Source: Ruminiclostridium papyrosolvens C7 (GTDB lineage Bacteria; Bacillota; Clostridia; Acetivibrionales; DSM-1351). Taken from it: 43,320 nucleotides of DNA. The first letter of the stretch is position 1; each line of letters begins with the position of its first letter. The notes beneath the pieces were generated by a model. It ran no database searches, was not told the origin of the DNA, and saw only the letters and a list, made by a program, of their open reading frames with translations. Below, in pieces: positions 1 to 9,880 of the stretch. The stretch covers positions 1-43,320 of the forward strand of contig NZ_ATAY01000013.1 of assembly GCF_000421965.1 (NCBI RefSeq), in the 5' to 3' direction. Position numbers and translations under genes: made by a program.

Positions 1-882
1 CAGTTCGTATGGCTTGCTTGTCCCACAAAGTATTGCAACATTGCAGTTCTTGGTAAATTCTAATGCTCCTTCGCTACTTTCATCTTGGATAACCCTGCTC
101 ATATCATTTATTACAAAGTTTACTTCTTCAGGTATTTCACCTTTCAAATACACTACATCCTCACGTTCGAAGCGGTTCTCCGTAACGGCTGTAAAACCGT
201 GTGTTGAGTTTACTATATGTTCCAAGTGTCCAAGTTCACCGTTTAATTCCACCCAGGATACCGTTGCACCGATAGACTTGAGATAAGCAGCCATATTTAT
301 ACTGAGTGTTGTTGCTCCTGCTCTCGGGTATGCATTTATTACAGCCACCATGACTTTCTGATTTTTGAATAGATAATCCTTTTTAATCTCACTTTTTTGA
401 AAAGCTTCGTTTATACCTTTTGTAGTACTTGGAAAAATTTTTGTGTTATCCCGGCTTTCTTTTTCGGTATCTAAGAACTGCTGTGTGTATTGTACTCCTG
501 CTGTTACCTGTGTTTTAAACCGTGACATATCTTCTTCCGGATTTTCTGTTATTATCGGTACATCTCCAAAAGTTTTAAGAACCTCCTGCAATGTATTTGT
601 CTTATTCCCTATATCAACATAAAGGAACTTTATCTTTGGGTTCATTATATGGATACTTTGTATTGCAAGCTTAAAGGTTTCCCTATCATTTACGACTGTA
701 CTCAAATCTATTGCAAGGTATTTATAGTAGTTAATGCTTATTGCTTCTTTTTTGGCAAATGCGGATAAATCCAACTGGGTTGAAGATATTTTCTTTAGCA
801 TGAAGGGTTGAGCTACCAGACTGGATTCATTGAGCCAATCAAATAGATTGACATTACTATGGCTGCATAGGTAAAGCATCAT
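1..882 (-). CDS. TadZ/CpaE-like P-loop protein, partial (C-terminus beyond the window)
   Basis: An open frame of 294 codons starts at ATG 882 and continues off the left edge. It starts inside the end of the preceding small membrane-protein gene (26-bp overlap), with AGGTGAG as ribosome binding site, so the two are probably translationally coupled. The N-terminal ~170 residues look like the non-catalytic receiver-like region of CpaE/TadZ proteins. Residues ~178-195 (VINAYPRAGATTLSINMAA) sit where the deviant Walker A of the ParA/MinD fold belongs, but both signature lysines are missing. TadZ-type proteins localise Tad pilus machinery at the membrane. This is the third such protein in the window. 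Family call is moderate; the missing lysines suggest weak or no ATPase activity (inference). Confidence 0.6.
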   Translation of the reverse strand, partial: MMLYLCSHSNVNLFDWLNESSLVAQPFMLKKISSTQLDLSAFAKKEAISINYYKYLAIDLSTVVNDRETFKLAIQSIHIMNPKIKFLYVDIGNKTNTLQEVLKTFGDVPIITENPEEDMSRFKTQVTAGVQYTQQFLDTEKESRDNTKIFPSTTKGINEAFQKSEIKKDYLFKNQKVMVAVINAYPRAGATTLSINMAAYLKSIGATVSWVELNGELGHLEHIVNSTHGFTAVTENRFEREDVVYLKGEIPEEVNFVINDMSRVIQDESSEGALEFTKNCNVAILCGTSKPYEL

Positions 883-1039
883 ATGGACTCACCTGACTTT
901 CTATTGTTGGTTTTACCGGACTATCTACGTGTACCGGCTTATTATCATAAGGCTTATTTATAAAATACAGGACTATAAAGATAATGCTAAGTGCTGCGTA
1001 GAACAGCAGCTCTAACACTTTGTTTGTGCTATTTTTCAA
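857..1039 (-). CDS. Small single-pass membrane protein
   Basis: This encodes 60 residues from a TTG at 1039, chosen because a strong AGGAGGAGGG site precedes it; an upstream ATG in frame would overlap the M23 gene for no reason. Residues ~9-26 form one hydrophobic helix, followed by a short proline-rich tail ending near PMQP. No family is recognised. It sits between the cell-wall hydrolase and the partial TadZ-like gene and overlaps the latter by 26 bp. Its position makes it a likely minor envelope component of the secretion machine (inference). Confidence 0.6.
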   Translation of the reverse strand: MKNSTNKVLELLFYAALSIIFIVLYFINKPYDNKPVHVDSPVKPTIESQVSPYDALPMQP

Positions 1040-1053
1040 GTTACTCCCTCCTC

Positions 1054-1986
1054 CTAATTTAAGCTTACAACGGACACCTTTGAGATGTTTTCCGGATATG
1101 ACCAATCTCTGACCACTACACTGTAGCTACCCGGATTAAGACTTATGAAAGTATATGTCTTTTCAAATGTACTAATCCAGGTTTTACCTCCATCATTGCT
1201 TACTTCGTATCCTCTGTCCCATCCTCCTGTGATATTGACTTTTATACTGCCGGAACCGGACAAACAAGATATTTCAACAGGTACAGGGTCTATGTACAAT
1301 TTGGGGTCTACCGGGACAGCATTGCCGTAAATACTGCCCTCCCTTACTTCGAAGTGCAAATGGTGTCCCGTTGATGTTCCGGGATACATGTCCTTTCCCG
1401 GTTCACCTCCTTCCGAAGCAACTGCATCTCCCTGTCTTACCTGACTGTTCTGATGTACATGTATAGCTGATAAATGTAGATACCGGGTAAAGAATTGTTG
1501 TCCGTTTACGTCATGATACAGGACTAAAAACATTCCGGCTTCATCATTTACACCCATGTTGTACACCTGACCATCCGCAATAGCATATACATTTGAATGC
1601 CAATCCGTATTAAAATCCTGTCCCCAGTGTGGCCTTGAGATTCCAAGAACAGGATGATGAACAGGGATGGGGCTGAATCCCCTGCTTCCGGTTGTTCCCT
1701 CTGTGGGATATGTAAATATGCCTCCCCTGTCCAACGCTTTATTTTCCGGCATCAAATAAAATCCGTAATCTGTTTGGACATTTTGTATTGCAGTCTGCTC
1801 ATCAGCAGATAAGCTATATGTTTCGGTAAGAAATTGAAACGGCGAAGTAAGTATGTAAAAAATTAAGCAAATTATAAGCATTAATATACCTATTGGTACG
1901 AATATGGCAATTACCAGTCCCTTGCGCCCTTTTTCAGACGCTACCACCTGTACTGCTGCTTTTATAAGTGCAGGATTTATGGCCAA
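1054..1986 (-). CDS. Membrane-anchored M23-family cell wall endopeptidase
   Basis: The 310-residue protein has one N-terminal membrane helix (~residues 24-47) and then an extracytoplasmic M23/LytM domain. The zinc-site motifs are visible: HWGQD (H120, D124), H171 in YLHLS, and HHLHF (H209/H211). The last ~75 residues form a separate beta-rich domain (VSNDGGKTW, then SYSVVVRDW). Such hydrolases open peptidoglycan for Gram-positive conjugation machines, a role like VirB1. It follows virB4 by 12 bp in the same operon. The fold is confidently called; the role in conjugation is inferred from context. Confidence 0.85.
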   Translation of the reverse strand: MAINPALIKAAVQVVASEKGRKGLVIAIFVPIGILMLIICLIFYILTSPFQFLTETYSLSADEQTAIQNVQTDYGFYLMPENKALDRGGIFTYPTEGTTGSRGFSPIPVHHPVLGISRPHWGQDFNTDWHSNVYAIADGQVYNMGVNDEAGMFLVLYHDVNGQQFFTRYLHLSAIHVHQNSQVRQGDAVASEGGEPGKDMYPGTSTGHHLHFEVREGSIYGNAVPVDPKLYIDPVPVEISCLSGSGSIKVNITGGWDRGYEVSNDGGKTWISTFEKTYTFISLNPGSYSVVVRDWSYPENISKVSVVSLN

Positions 1987-1998
1987 TATAGTTCACCT

Positions 1999-3831
1999 CT
2001 ACTTTCCTCCGGCTTTTCCCAAATATTTCATCTTATATTCTGGCAAGTCAAATTCTACCTGAAGGCGTTTTGAACCAATGATTAATAGTGCTAATTTTCT
2101 TCGTTTGGCTGCTAAAAGTTCTTCTTCAGCCTCCGTAAGTTTATATAGTTCCTTGGTTTCCTGAAGGTTTTTACCGTCGGTTCCCATCAAGATTTTTATG
2201 CAGGGTATATCAAGAAGAGCTTGTCCATACATTTTGACACTAGGGTCTAGGAAGTCCACAACTGAATGAGATACAATTGCAATGGCTGCTTCGTACTTTC
2301 TGTCTCTTTTAACACAATTTCTAAGGAATATTAAAGATTGGGGTACTCTATGGTCTATCATAAGGTATGCTTCATCAAAAATCAGGAGCACCCTTTCTTC
2401 TCTATCTTTTGTTGCTTGATCCCAGCACCATTGAAGTACTGTAAAATATTGAGTACTTTTTATATTGTCCGATGTATCCTGAAGATCATGGGTATCCAGA
2501 CATACGCATTTAGCTTTTGTATCTATGCTTGTATGTCCGTTCCATAAAAATTGGTCAGAGCCAAATATAAGGTCATGCAAGAGTAACGATATTTCAACAT
2601 ACAGTTTTTTAATGTTAGAATCCTGTTCCCTTTTTTTTCTTTCTTCAACTACTTCATTTAAATCTGTAAATATGGGATAATCTTCGTTTTTGAAATTACT
2701 TATATCGGTTTCCCAAGTTATGCCGAATTTCTCGTACATTTCAATAAGACACATTTTTATTATAGCCATGTGCATATCAGAAAAGGATGGCTTGTACAGT
2801 TTGAAAAAGATTTCAAGGCTCTTCATATGGAGGGCTAAAGCACCCATTCCATAGCCTTCGTCCTTATATAATATTTCGCCGTCCTCATCATCTTCATCCT
2901 GGGGGACTGTTCTTATCTGCAAAGGATTTAGCCTCCCTTTTATACCTCCTCCGCAGTTAAGCCAGTCACCGTTTAGGTTCCGAGTAATTTCCTTATACTC
3001 TCGTTCCGGATCTATGATAATAATCTTTGTGCCACGCATGTACTCTGCCATAATTATGTGTTTTATGGCAGTACTTTTTCCAACTCCCGCAACACCCATT
3101 ATTACCATGTTTGAATTGGTTCTATCACCTCCACGCATCCACGGGTCTACAACCACCAATCCCCCTGAAGCGTCCTTTGCAAAATAATACCCTCGACCAT
3201 CATTCAGGCCTGTAGACGCAAATGGAAAGCCACCTATGAAACTGGATAGAGGCAGTATTCTTTGAGTAATCTGCTCTATCTTTTCGTTTGATGTATAAAA
3301 AGGTGATAATTGCTTGAAGCTCTCCTTCTGGAGACTGGACAAAAGCCTACCTTTACACTTGGCAACGGCTATTGCACTCTCTACCTTCTGACATGCTTTT
3401 TTGAGAAGCTTCTCATCCCGTGTCAGCGGTGCCACAAGCAAACTCATAGCACCTATTTTCTCACCATGCTGGTCTACCTGTATCATCATTTTTTCAGCAT
3501 CGTCAGCAGCACGTTTTGCCCTAGAGGCTGTTAAGGCATCTTTTGCACTTTCGGCTTCACCACGTTTTTGCTTTATTGTATTTGACAGGCTTTCCAGAAA
3601 AATAGAATCATCAACGGGTGTAAATGTAATACTGGCTACAGTGGAGGGTATATTAGTGAGTTTTGACAGCCAGCCGTAGTCAGCAGACTGAGGATATTTG
3701 ACTATACCGTATACCCTCCCCATGCTTTCACCTACAGTTATTGTATTCTTCTTAAATTCCATACCAATAGGCGTAATACTATTTAGTAATGCTCCGTTTA
3801 CAGGTATTTCTTCAGTATTTTTTCTTGACAT
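1999..3831 (-). CDS. virB4: VirB4-family conjugation ATPase
   Basis: This 610-residue protein matches the VirB4/TraE-type motor ATPase that energises type IV secretion at the cytoplasmic membrane. Walker A is GVAGVGKST (residues ~246-254) followed by KIIIIDPEREY; Walker B is VLLIFDEAYLMID (~485-497). The N-terminal part normally found in VirB4 is short here; the gene just upstream seems to supply it, so VirB4 is split between two genes. The ribosome binding site GGAGGA lies within the end of that gene, 12 bp before the ATG, indicating coupled translation. No frame damage is seen. Confidence 0.9.
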   Translation of the reverse strand: MSRKNTEEIPVNGALLNSITPIGMEFKKNTITVGESMGRVYGIVKYPQSADYGWLSKLTNIPSTVASITFTPVDDSIFLESLSNTIKQKRGEAESAKDALTASRAKRAADDAEKMMIQVDQHGEKIGAMSLLVAPLTRDEKLLKKACQKVESAIAVAKCKGRLLSSLQKESFKQLSPFYTSNEKIEQITQRILPLSSFIGGFPFASTGLNDGRGYYFAKDASGGLVVVDPWMRGGDRTNSNMVIMGVAGVGKSTAIKHIIMAEYMRGTKIIIIDPEREYKEITRNLNGDWLNCGGGIKGRLNPLQIRTVPQDEDDEDGEILYKDEGYGMGALALHMKSLEIFFKLYKPSFSDMHMAIIKMCLIEMYEKFGITWETDISNFKNEDYPIFTDLNEVVEERKKREQDSNIKKLYVEISLLLHDLIFGSDQFLWNGHTSIDTKAKCVCLDTHDLQDTSDNIKSTQYFTVLQWCWDQATKDREERVLLIFDEAYLMIDHRVPQSLIFLRNCVKRDRKYEAAIAIVSHSVVDFLDPSVKMYGQALLDIPCIKILMGTDGKNLQETKELYKLTEAEEELLAAKRRKLALLIIGSKRLQVEFDLPEYKMKYLGKAGGK

Positions 3832-3833
3832 AA

Positions 3834-4577
3834 TTATTCCTCCTTCGCTGCAGCTGCCAGACTTTGAATAATCGGCATGGAAGCTCTGACATCTGTATTT
3901 TCTATGTGAACGTATGCTGGATTGGTAATAAGGTTTGATAGACGGATTATATCTTCCTCAATCAGGATTTCTCCGTTTATGTTTGAAGATGTAAAATATC
4001 CTAATAGCGTGAAACATCTCTTTTGAAGTTCGTTTTCCACTCCTTCGGAATACTTGTCCCATATCTTGATATAGAACTGCCTTTCAACAACTTCACCGGA
4101 CAGTGCATAGTTGCTCATGGCCTGCATTTCACTTTTTAATATTTCTTTCTGTACCGGATCATTGGTATCCGAAAGCAACTCACTGTATTCCTTCACCAGA
4201 GGTGAGATATCAACGGGTCTGCTTAATGCAAGGAAACCAAATCTATCAGTCTCAGCAGAAAGTTCCGCTGTAAGCTGCCTGGTCAATGTCCTTTTTTCTC
4301 TTCTAGACAGCAAATCCGGAGATATAGGGTATATCCTGATATATGAAAATACAAACCCATCTCTGGTATACAAATACTTGTCCGTAATGTCCCTGACATT
4401 GACAAACTCTTGTGCAGTGATTTCTTCCATTGTTTTATTCTTGGAAGCTTTTGCACCTTTGTTAATGCTTACCGGTGAATTATTCTTCGTTTTCACATTA
4501 CCCTTGTTTATTACATACAGTGCTATAACACCGCCTATTACAGCTAATATGGGGAAAATAATCGTTATTAAATCCAT
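3834..4577 (-). CDS. VirB4 N-terminal companion with membrane anchor
   Basis: The 247-residue protein begins with one membrane helix (residues ~4-23), a basic linker, and then an alpha/beta region (RDGFVFSYIRIYPISPDL, then LTAELSAETDRFGF) that resembles the N-terminal domain of TraC/VirB4 ATPases. It ends directly before the VirB4 ATPase gene, whose ribosome binding site is made from its last codons. The likeliest reading is a naturally split VirB4 whose N-terminal half is membrane-anchored. The junction is clean (stop, ribosome binding site, ATG), so this is not a frameshift. Family assignment is moderate. Confidence 0.65.
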   Translation of the reverse strand: MDLITIIFPILAVIGGVIALYVINKGNVKTKNNSPVSINKGAKASKNKTMEEITAQEFVNVRDITDKYLYTRDGFVFSYIRIYPISPDLLSRREKRTLTRQLTAELSAETDRFGFLALSRPVDISPLVKEYSELLSDTNDPVQKEILKSEMQAMSNYALSGEVVERQFYIKIWDKYSEGVENELQKRCFTLLGYFTSSNINGEILIEEDIIRLSNLITNPAYVHIENTDVRASMPIIQSLAAAAKEE

Positions 4578-4607
4578 TTTTAAAACACCTCTCGCTTTGG
4601 TATAAAA

Positions 4608-4646
4608 TAAGGTGACAGAATTATTAACTCTGCCACCTAAAAAAAC
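4608..4646 (-). terminator. Hairpin terminator after the AbrB-like gene
   Basis: The arms AGGTGGCAGA and TCTGTCACCT can pair on the minus strand, followed by TATTTTAT. It lies between the AbrB-like gene and the VirB4 companion, so the virB4 segment may need its own promoter or depend on read-through. Confidence 0.5.
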
Positions 4647-4655
4647 AACCTGTTA

Positions 4656-4898
4656 TTATTTTGTTTTTAAATCCTGCCTGCACTCTCCACATATGTGCTT
4701 ACCCTTGTATACCGTAAGATTTTTGACATTGTTGCAAAATAGGCACCCGGGAGAGTATTTTTTTAATAGTATCATATCCTCATCTGTAAAAATTTCTAAA
4801 GAATCTTTTTCGCTAATAGAAAATATTTGTCTTGTCTCTTTAGGTATTACTACCCTTCCAAGTTCATCAACCCTTCTTACTATTCCTGTAGATTTCAT
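4656..4898 (-). CDS. AbrB/SpoVT-type regulator with a Cys4 tail
   Basis: The 80-residue protein starts at ATG 4898, preceded by AAGGAGG. An upstream in-frame start would run into the neighbouring gene. Residues 1-47 are a swapped-hairpin AbrB DNA-binding domain (GIVRRVDELGRVVIPKETR). The tail carries two CxxC pairs (CLFCNN and CGEC), a probable zinc ribbon. AbrB-type proteins are dimeric or tetrameric transition-state regulators. Its position between the giant surface-protein gene and the virB4 segment, with a terminator behind it, suggests it controls element genes (inference). Confidence 0.85.
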   Translation of the reverse strand: MKSTGIVRRVDELGRVVIPKETRQIFSISEKDSLEIFTDEDMILLKKYSPGCLFCNNVKNLTVYKGKHICGECRQDLKTK

Positions 4899-4926
4899 AC
4901 TAACAGTCCTCCTTTTCATAATTAAC

Positions 4927-7900
4927 TTAAAATGCCATCCTGATTCTCCAATAATCATCATTCACTACATAGGTTTTTACAGTGTCTGTTTTGATTGTGC
5001 CATTACTATAAGTTACCGTAAAAACGAAGGTTGCATATGTACCTTTCCATCTGTTTTTCTTCATATCATCATTCCACATTTCGCCCTTAAAAGTATTGGT
5101 AGTTTGGCTGGCCAGTGAAACCGGGCCGTAGCTTCTTTCTAATATTTTTACCTTTACATTTGATACTGTAACAGTACTTCCTGAATTGATGTCTGTTGTA
5201 ACTGCACTTAACACATACTTTTCATCATTAAAAAATGCATCATTTCCATATGTGGCTTTTCCCTTGTCGGCAAGATGTTTGTTATATTTGTCCCAATTGG
5301 TTTCCCATGTGGGTGTGTGATTCACATATCCCTTTATTGTAAGCCCATGTACTGTAAAAGTTGTTGTATCCTCATCCTGCGCAAAGTACTGGTCTGTTGT
5401 GGTAATGCTTATGGTATATGTGCCCGTTTCGGTTAGCTTGGGTGTTTTCATTGTAAATGTTTTCTTTTCTCCGTTTGTTACTATAGAGACATTTTCTCCT
5501 GAATATACAACCTCTGAACCTTTTTTCACTGTTACTTTTGAGGTTAGCACCTGTTCCGGGTCCGGGTCTGTTACTTCAAATGTCATTGTAACATTGTCGC
5601 CTTCGTAAATAAATTGCGGTGATATTCTCTGTATATTTACCTCCGGAGGTCGGTTTCTGCTAACTTTGTATGTAACATATTTTGTTTCCGCCTTACCACT
5701 GGGATTGATGGAAGTAAACTGTGCGGTATAAGTTCCGTCAGGCACATTGTCGGGAACCGTATAATTTACTGCCCAGCTTTTTATATTTCCATCCGGTGTT
5801 GGTGTCATATTCAAAGTATAGGACTGATAAGGAGTACCATATTGCATATTAACCCGTGTTACATTGGGGTATATGGTGGTTGTGGCATAGACTTTTGTCT
5901 GAACATTTGTATTGAGTGTTTTGCCTCCAAGAGCAGGCTCCAGATTAATTGGGGTAAACACATTGACTGAAAACGTCTTTTGTGTTTCAGCACCCGTCAG
6001 CTTATCTCGGGCAGTAATTGTAAAAGTTCTTATTCCGTCCGGGTAGATATCCGGAATCTGCAAGGTCTGGTTTTTCCAGTTAATATCCTGCCCCAACTGT
6101 GTTCCTGTAACACCTTCTTGAAAGTTAATAGTCTTTGTTGAGGGTAAGGCAGAAACTGTCGGGGTCAGATTAATTTCAAGCTGAACGGGATTGGGCTGCC
6201 TTGTCCAAAGGTTGTACCCTTCAATGTATTCTGACGCCGGGATACTTTTCAGAGTGAACGCAGAATCATAAGCTCTAGCTGAAGCTGTAAACTGGGGACT
6301 ATCATCTAAAGTGAAGTTATACACCCACGGTTCAGACCAGGCACCCTCCATATCTTTTACGTAATACATTACATCATAAGTACCATACGTAAGTGTATTT
6401 GGTATAAAGTATTGCCATTCTCCGCTGTCCTTGCGGAACATAATTTTTCTTTCTACAATACCCTTATCCGTATCTGCCCGTGAAATATTATGGTCAAGGT
6501 CATAGGATTTATCAATCCAGATTGTTTTACATGCTCCTGATTGTGGATCATATTTCCAATCTAGTACAGCATCTGCAATGGGCTTTCTGTGTATATATAT
6601 GTCAACCTCTGTAGCTCCGCTGTAATATGAGTAATTCTCCCCATATGCACCGGAAGGCTTGTCTTTTACCCTTCTGTATATCCGGTACTTTCCTACATTG
6701 GAAAAAGAACTTTTTATCTCGGCTGTCCATCCCATATCAGATTTGAAAACTGCTTGAGTTCCGGGTTCCTGTCCTGTTGGGTTATCAAAATAGTCCTTAT
6801 CCTGTACATACTGCATTTCGCCGGATATGATCTCATCATTTTCAAGGTCATCTTCACCTACATTCAATGTGAACTGTTGATTCTGAAGAATAAATATCTG
6901 TTCGACCTCCGGGGTTTCTTCTGAAATATATTCAAGAACTTCATTCAAAATCTCCTGAACTGTCTTGTCTTCTGCATTTATAAATTTTGCACAGTCCGGG
7001 TATTGCTGCTTTACTTCTGGCGTTCCTACCAGAATAACCTTTGCATCGGTCTTTGAAACAGCTGAATTGAAGTCTGAAAGTTCTGAAATATTACCATCAC
7101 TTATATATAGGATGTATTTACTGCTATTCCCCCGCCACGTATCGGTGTAAGGTTGCCGGACATACTTGTATATAGTACCGCTGTAGTAGCCTGTATAGTT
7201 GGCAACCCACTGCATATTGGGAACCCAGTACGAAACTGTTCTTGATGCGGTTCCGGAATATCCCGACCACGATCTTGTCCAGTTAAAATATCCTTCTCCA
7301 TGAGTAGGGCTTATGGGATGTCCGCAAGGAGTACTTGTGTATACATAGTTTTGAATAGACATGCTGCCCGAATAACCTTCCCCATCACTGTAGGAAATGC
7401 TCGATGATGGGGTTGAACCACCATACCCGTGACCGGAAGAATAACCACCACCGGAACTTATAGTCTTGGTCTCAATTCGAGTTTCATAATGGCCAAAATC
7501 ATGATACCCACCATTGTCTGTTACACTTGTCCTTTGCAGCTTTCCAGAGTAACCGGCACTGGTATATGGGATTTCCCCTGAAGGGTAATTTGTTCCGGTA
7601 TTGCTTGATATACTTGCAGGGGTTGAATATTCATAAGTTTTCATGTCCCATATATTAACGTTGGGAATGATATTTCTGCCCAGCAAAGCATTTTCCATCG
7701 TCACTCTGTTGCTTGCAATGTATTCGTATTTATCCTGTGGTAACTCTTTATCCCTCATGATATACAAATCCACATTGGGCCTTTCTATTGGAGCATCTAT
7801 ATATATGTCACTTAACGGCTGGTAGTTATCTACCCAAAAATCACATTCCAGACTTGCTGACTTTTTATCCGATTCGGTAACATACTGAGATAATGTATCC

Positions 7901-8355
7901 TGTCCATTTACTCCAACAAACTCATCTTGGGCATATACAAAGAATTTATAGTAACCAAGCTGTTTTGGAGAATATTTGGGGAAATCACCAAGACCATTCC
8001 ATTTCTGAATCAATGTGTCAACGCTGCCGTTGTTGTCACTGTCATACCACAGTTCTATCTTGGCAGCATCCACTTTGTCACCGTCTGTACTGTTGACGTC
8101 ATAGTGCCAGGCACTTATCTGGTCATTCCTTGTTACTATGCTGTCTGACAAGTTCAGCTCTATATTTGGCGCAATGTCCTCAAGTACTTGGAATTCTACC
8201 GTATATGAATCAGACCATTTTCCCAGAGTGTTCTTGCACTCAAGAGTCAAGGAATATGAACCCGGCTCTTTATATTGCAGTTGCTTTCGTAAGTCGCTAT
8301 CTGTTACCTTTATACAGTTGAGTAGTGTCACCACCGTAAGACCATCTGTATTCAA
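4927..8355 (-). pseudogene. C-terminal fragment of a giant Ig/PKD-like surface protein
   Basis: An open frame of 1142 codons whose first ATG has no ribosome binding site. It continues the coding sense of the two fragments upstream, in other frames. The content is extracellular: repeated ~90-residue beta-sandwich (PKD/Ig-like) modules, e.g. PPEVNIQRISPQFIYEGDNV and the region near TYTISITTTDQYF; a Gly/Ser/Tyr-rich segment around residues 250-390 with GYSG repeats; then a stretch like the end of a von Willebrand A fold (YILYISDGN, AKVILVG). No C-terminal anchor is seen. It is probably a secreted adhesin or scaffold made with the Tad genes (inference). Confidence 0.6.
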
Positions 8356-8418
8356 CTATTGGATATTTGTCCAGAACCAGTTTTATGTTCCCGTCAACGG
8401 AGGTATTTTCAACATTTA

Positions 8419-9258
8419 TTATCCGGTTCTGTTTCCAAGAGTTTGATGAAAGCTTAAATTGTGCAATTGGCTTTGTTGGGTATACATATACAGCACCTGA
8501 AACTTGTTTGTAAAAAACTTGTTATTACCTTCTGCCTTTTGAGAGTGTGTATCCTTATATGCAACTTTTGCAGTAGCTTCCACCGCTAATTGATATTTGT
8601 CGACTAACTTTGGCAGTTTTTTTATGTCTGCTACAGTTGTTTCTATTGTAATAGTTGCAATACCTTGGTTGTCGGCAGCGCTCTTTGGTACTACCGTAAC
8701 TGATTTCTTTTCCTCATCAGTCAGCTGCAGGCCTGCGATTTTATCAATGTTTAAATCCCAGTTTTTTATATCCTGTCTCGTATAAAATGCACTTCTGGTA
8801 ACAGAATCTTTGTAATACTCATCATCTTCCAAAACTCCTTGAACTTTGAATTGAAGCCGTACCCTTTGACTGTCTTGTTCTCCGTTTTCAGGTATGCTTG
8901 GCAAGGTAGAAGCAAGTGAAACATAGCACTTTACCGGCAAGTCATACTTGTTATTTTTCAGTATTGGTATTGAAAACGTCTGATACCAGATAGAGCCGTT
9001 TGGTCTTACGTGCCACATCTTTCCGCTGCCGGAATACTGGATTGTAGGAGCCGACTGTACATATAGGTATTGGTATACATTTGGGTCATAGTGTCCATTC
9101 CCGTCTGGTATTCCGGAAAACTTATTTACTGAATTAAAGGTATTGTACATCCAGTCTTTCAGTTTCTGTACTGTCTGTTGATTATAGTTGAAGTGAGTCA
9201 TTATATGCTGCATTGTTATATGTGCTCGTACTAAGCGTAAGTACCTTTTTAACTTCAT
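8419..9258 (-). pseudogene. Middle fragment of the giant surface protein (frameshifted both sides)
   Basis: Coding sense in this frame runs from about 9190 to about 8496. At the 5' side it overlaps the end of the N-terminal fragment in another frame and has no ribosome binding site of its own. At the 3' side, near CAGGTGCTG (8491-8499), sense moves to a third frame encoding GAVYVYPTKPIAQFKLSS and then VEYRWSYGGDT, which shifts again near 8330 into the long C-terminal fragment. One missing base at ~8496 and one extra base at each of ~9190 and ~8330 would explain this. The content is beta-rich and extracellular; no family is recognised. Confidence 0.5.
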
Positions 9259-9856
9259 TGTTTTTACTCCAAGGTTCCTTTATCCAATTCCTTTCCCTGA
9301 AGGTAGTTTCTGTTGCAACATTTATCATCCACATATTGCTGAATACTTCGCCGTTTACATCAAAGCCCAGGTACTTCCACTCCCCACGATTTGTCTTGCA
9401 CTTGTCTCCATGAGTTTCCGGGTTCTGCTCCTTACCTTTGCAGGAGATTCCTTCAGGCTTTAAGAAGTAACCGCCGTCATATTCAATTTCAGGCATTTTA
9501 TTATCCAAATCATTATGCAGTTGATAACCGCACTTGAAATAGTTTCCTGCCACACTCTTGAAGCTGCCATATACTACAAAGTTTTTTTGTGTGAACAGCC
9601 TGTAGTTGAGATAATATGTATTAGTACCCTTTTTTATCGAAAATGGCACCGCGCCCCCTCTTGGAAGTGTCGGCAACTGGTTGTTCTTTTTGTAGCTTTC
9701 GTATACAGTCCGGTCAAAAAACTCCATACCACCCTTTTCATATTTCAGGGCTGTATAGCTTTCGGCTGCATTTATCTTAAAAAGTACTGGAAAAAAAGCA
9801 ATAAAAAAAGCTGTACATAATATCATGCACAGCACTTTAACTAATCTGGTATTCAA
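9182..9856 (-). pseudogene. N-terminal fragment of the giant surface protein, with signal peptide
   Basis: Starts with TTG at 9856, eight bases after AGAAGGTGAT. Residues 1-31 are a classical signal peptide (basic start, long hydrophobic core, then INAAES). The following ~190 residues are unrecognised and end in a stop shortly after YNNAAYNDS, where the next frame takes over. Joined over three single-base shifts, the intact gene would span 4927-9856 and encode about 1640 residues. It follows the SLH-protein gene by 24 bp, so both were probably produced together as surface proteins. Confidence 0.6.
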
Positions 9857-9880
9857 TTAAATCACCTTCTCAAATTTGTA

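Noticed and set aside
14..286. Plus-strand frame of 90 codons at the left edge
   Set aside because: It is the antisense of the partial TadZ-like gene, whose minus-strand frame is open throughout with sensible sequence and a good start.
3834..4577. Split VirB4 as a frameshift
   Set aside because: The junction has a proper stop, a GGAGGA ribosome binding site and an ATG, so it is a natural gene boundary.
7101..7301. Second minus-strand frame inside the giant surface protein
   Set aside because: Lies in a Gly/Ser/Tyr-rich stretch where alternative frames stay open by composition; no ribosome binding site.
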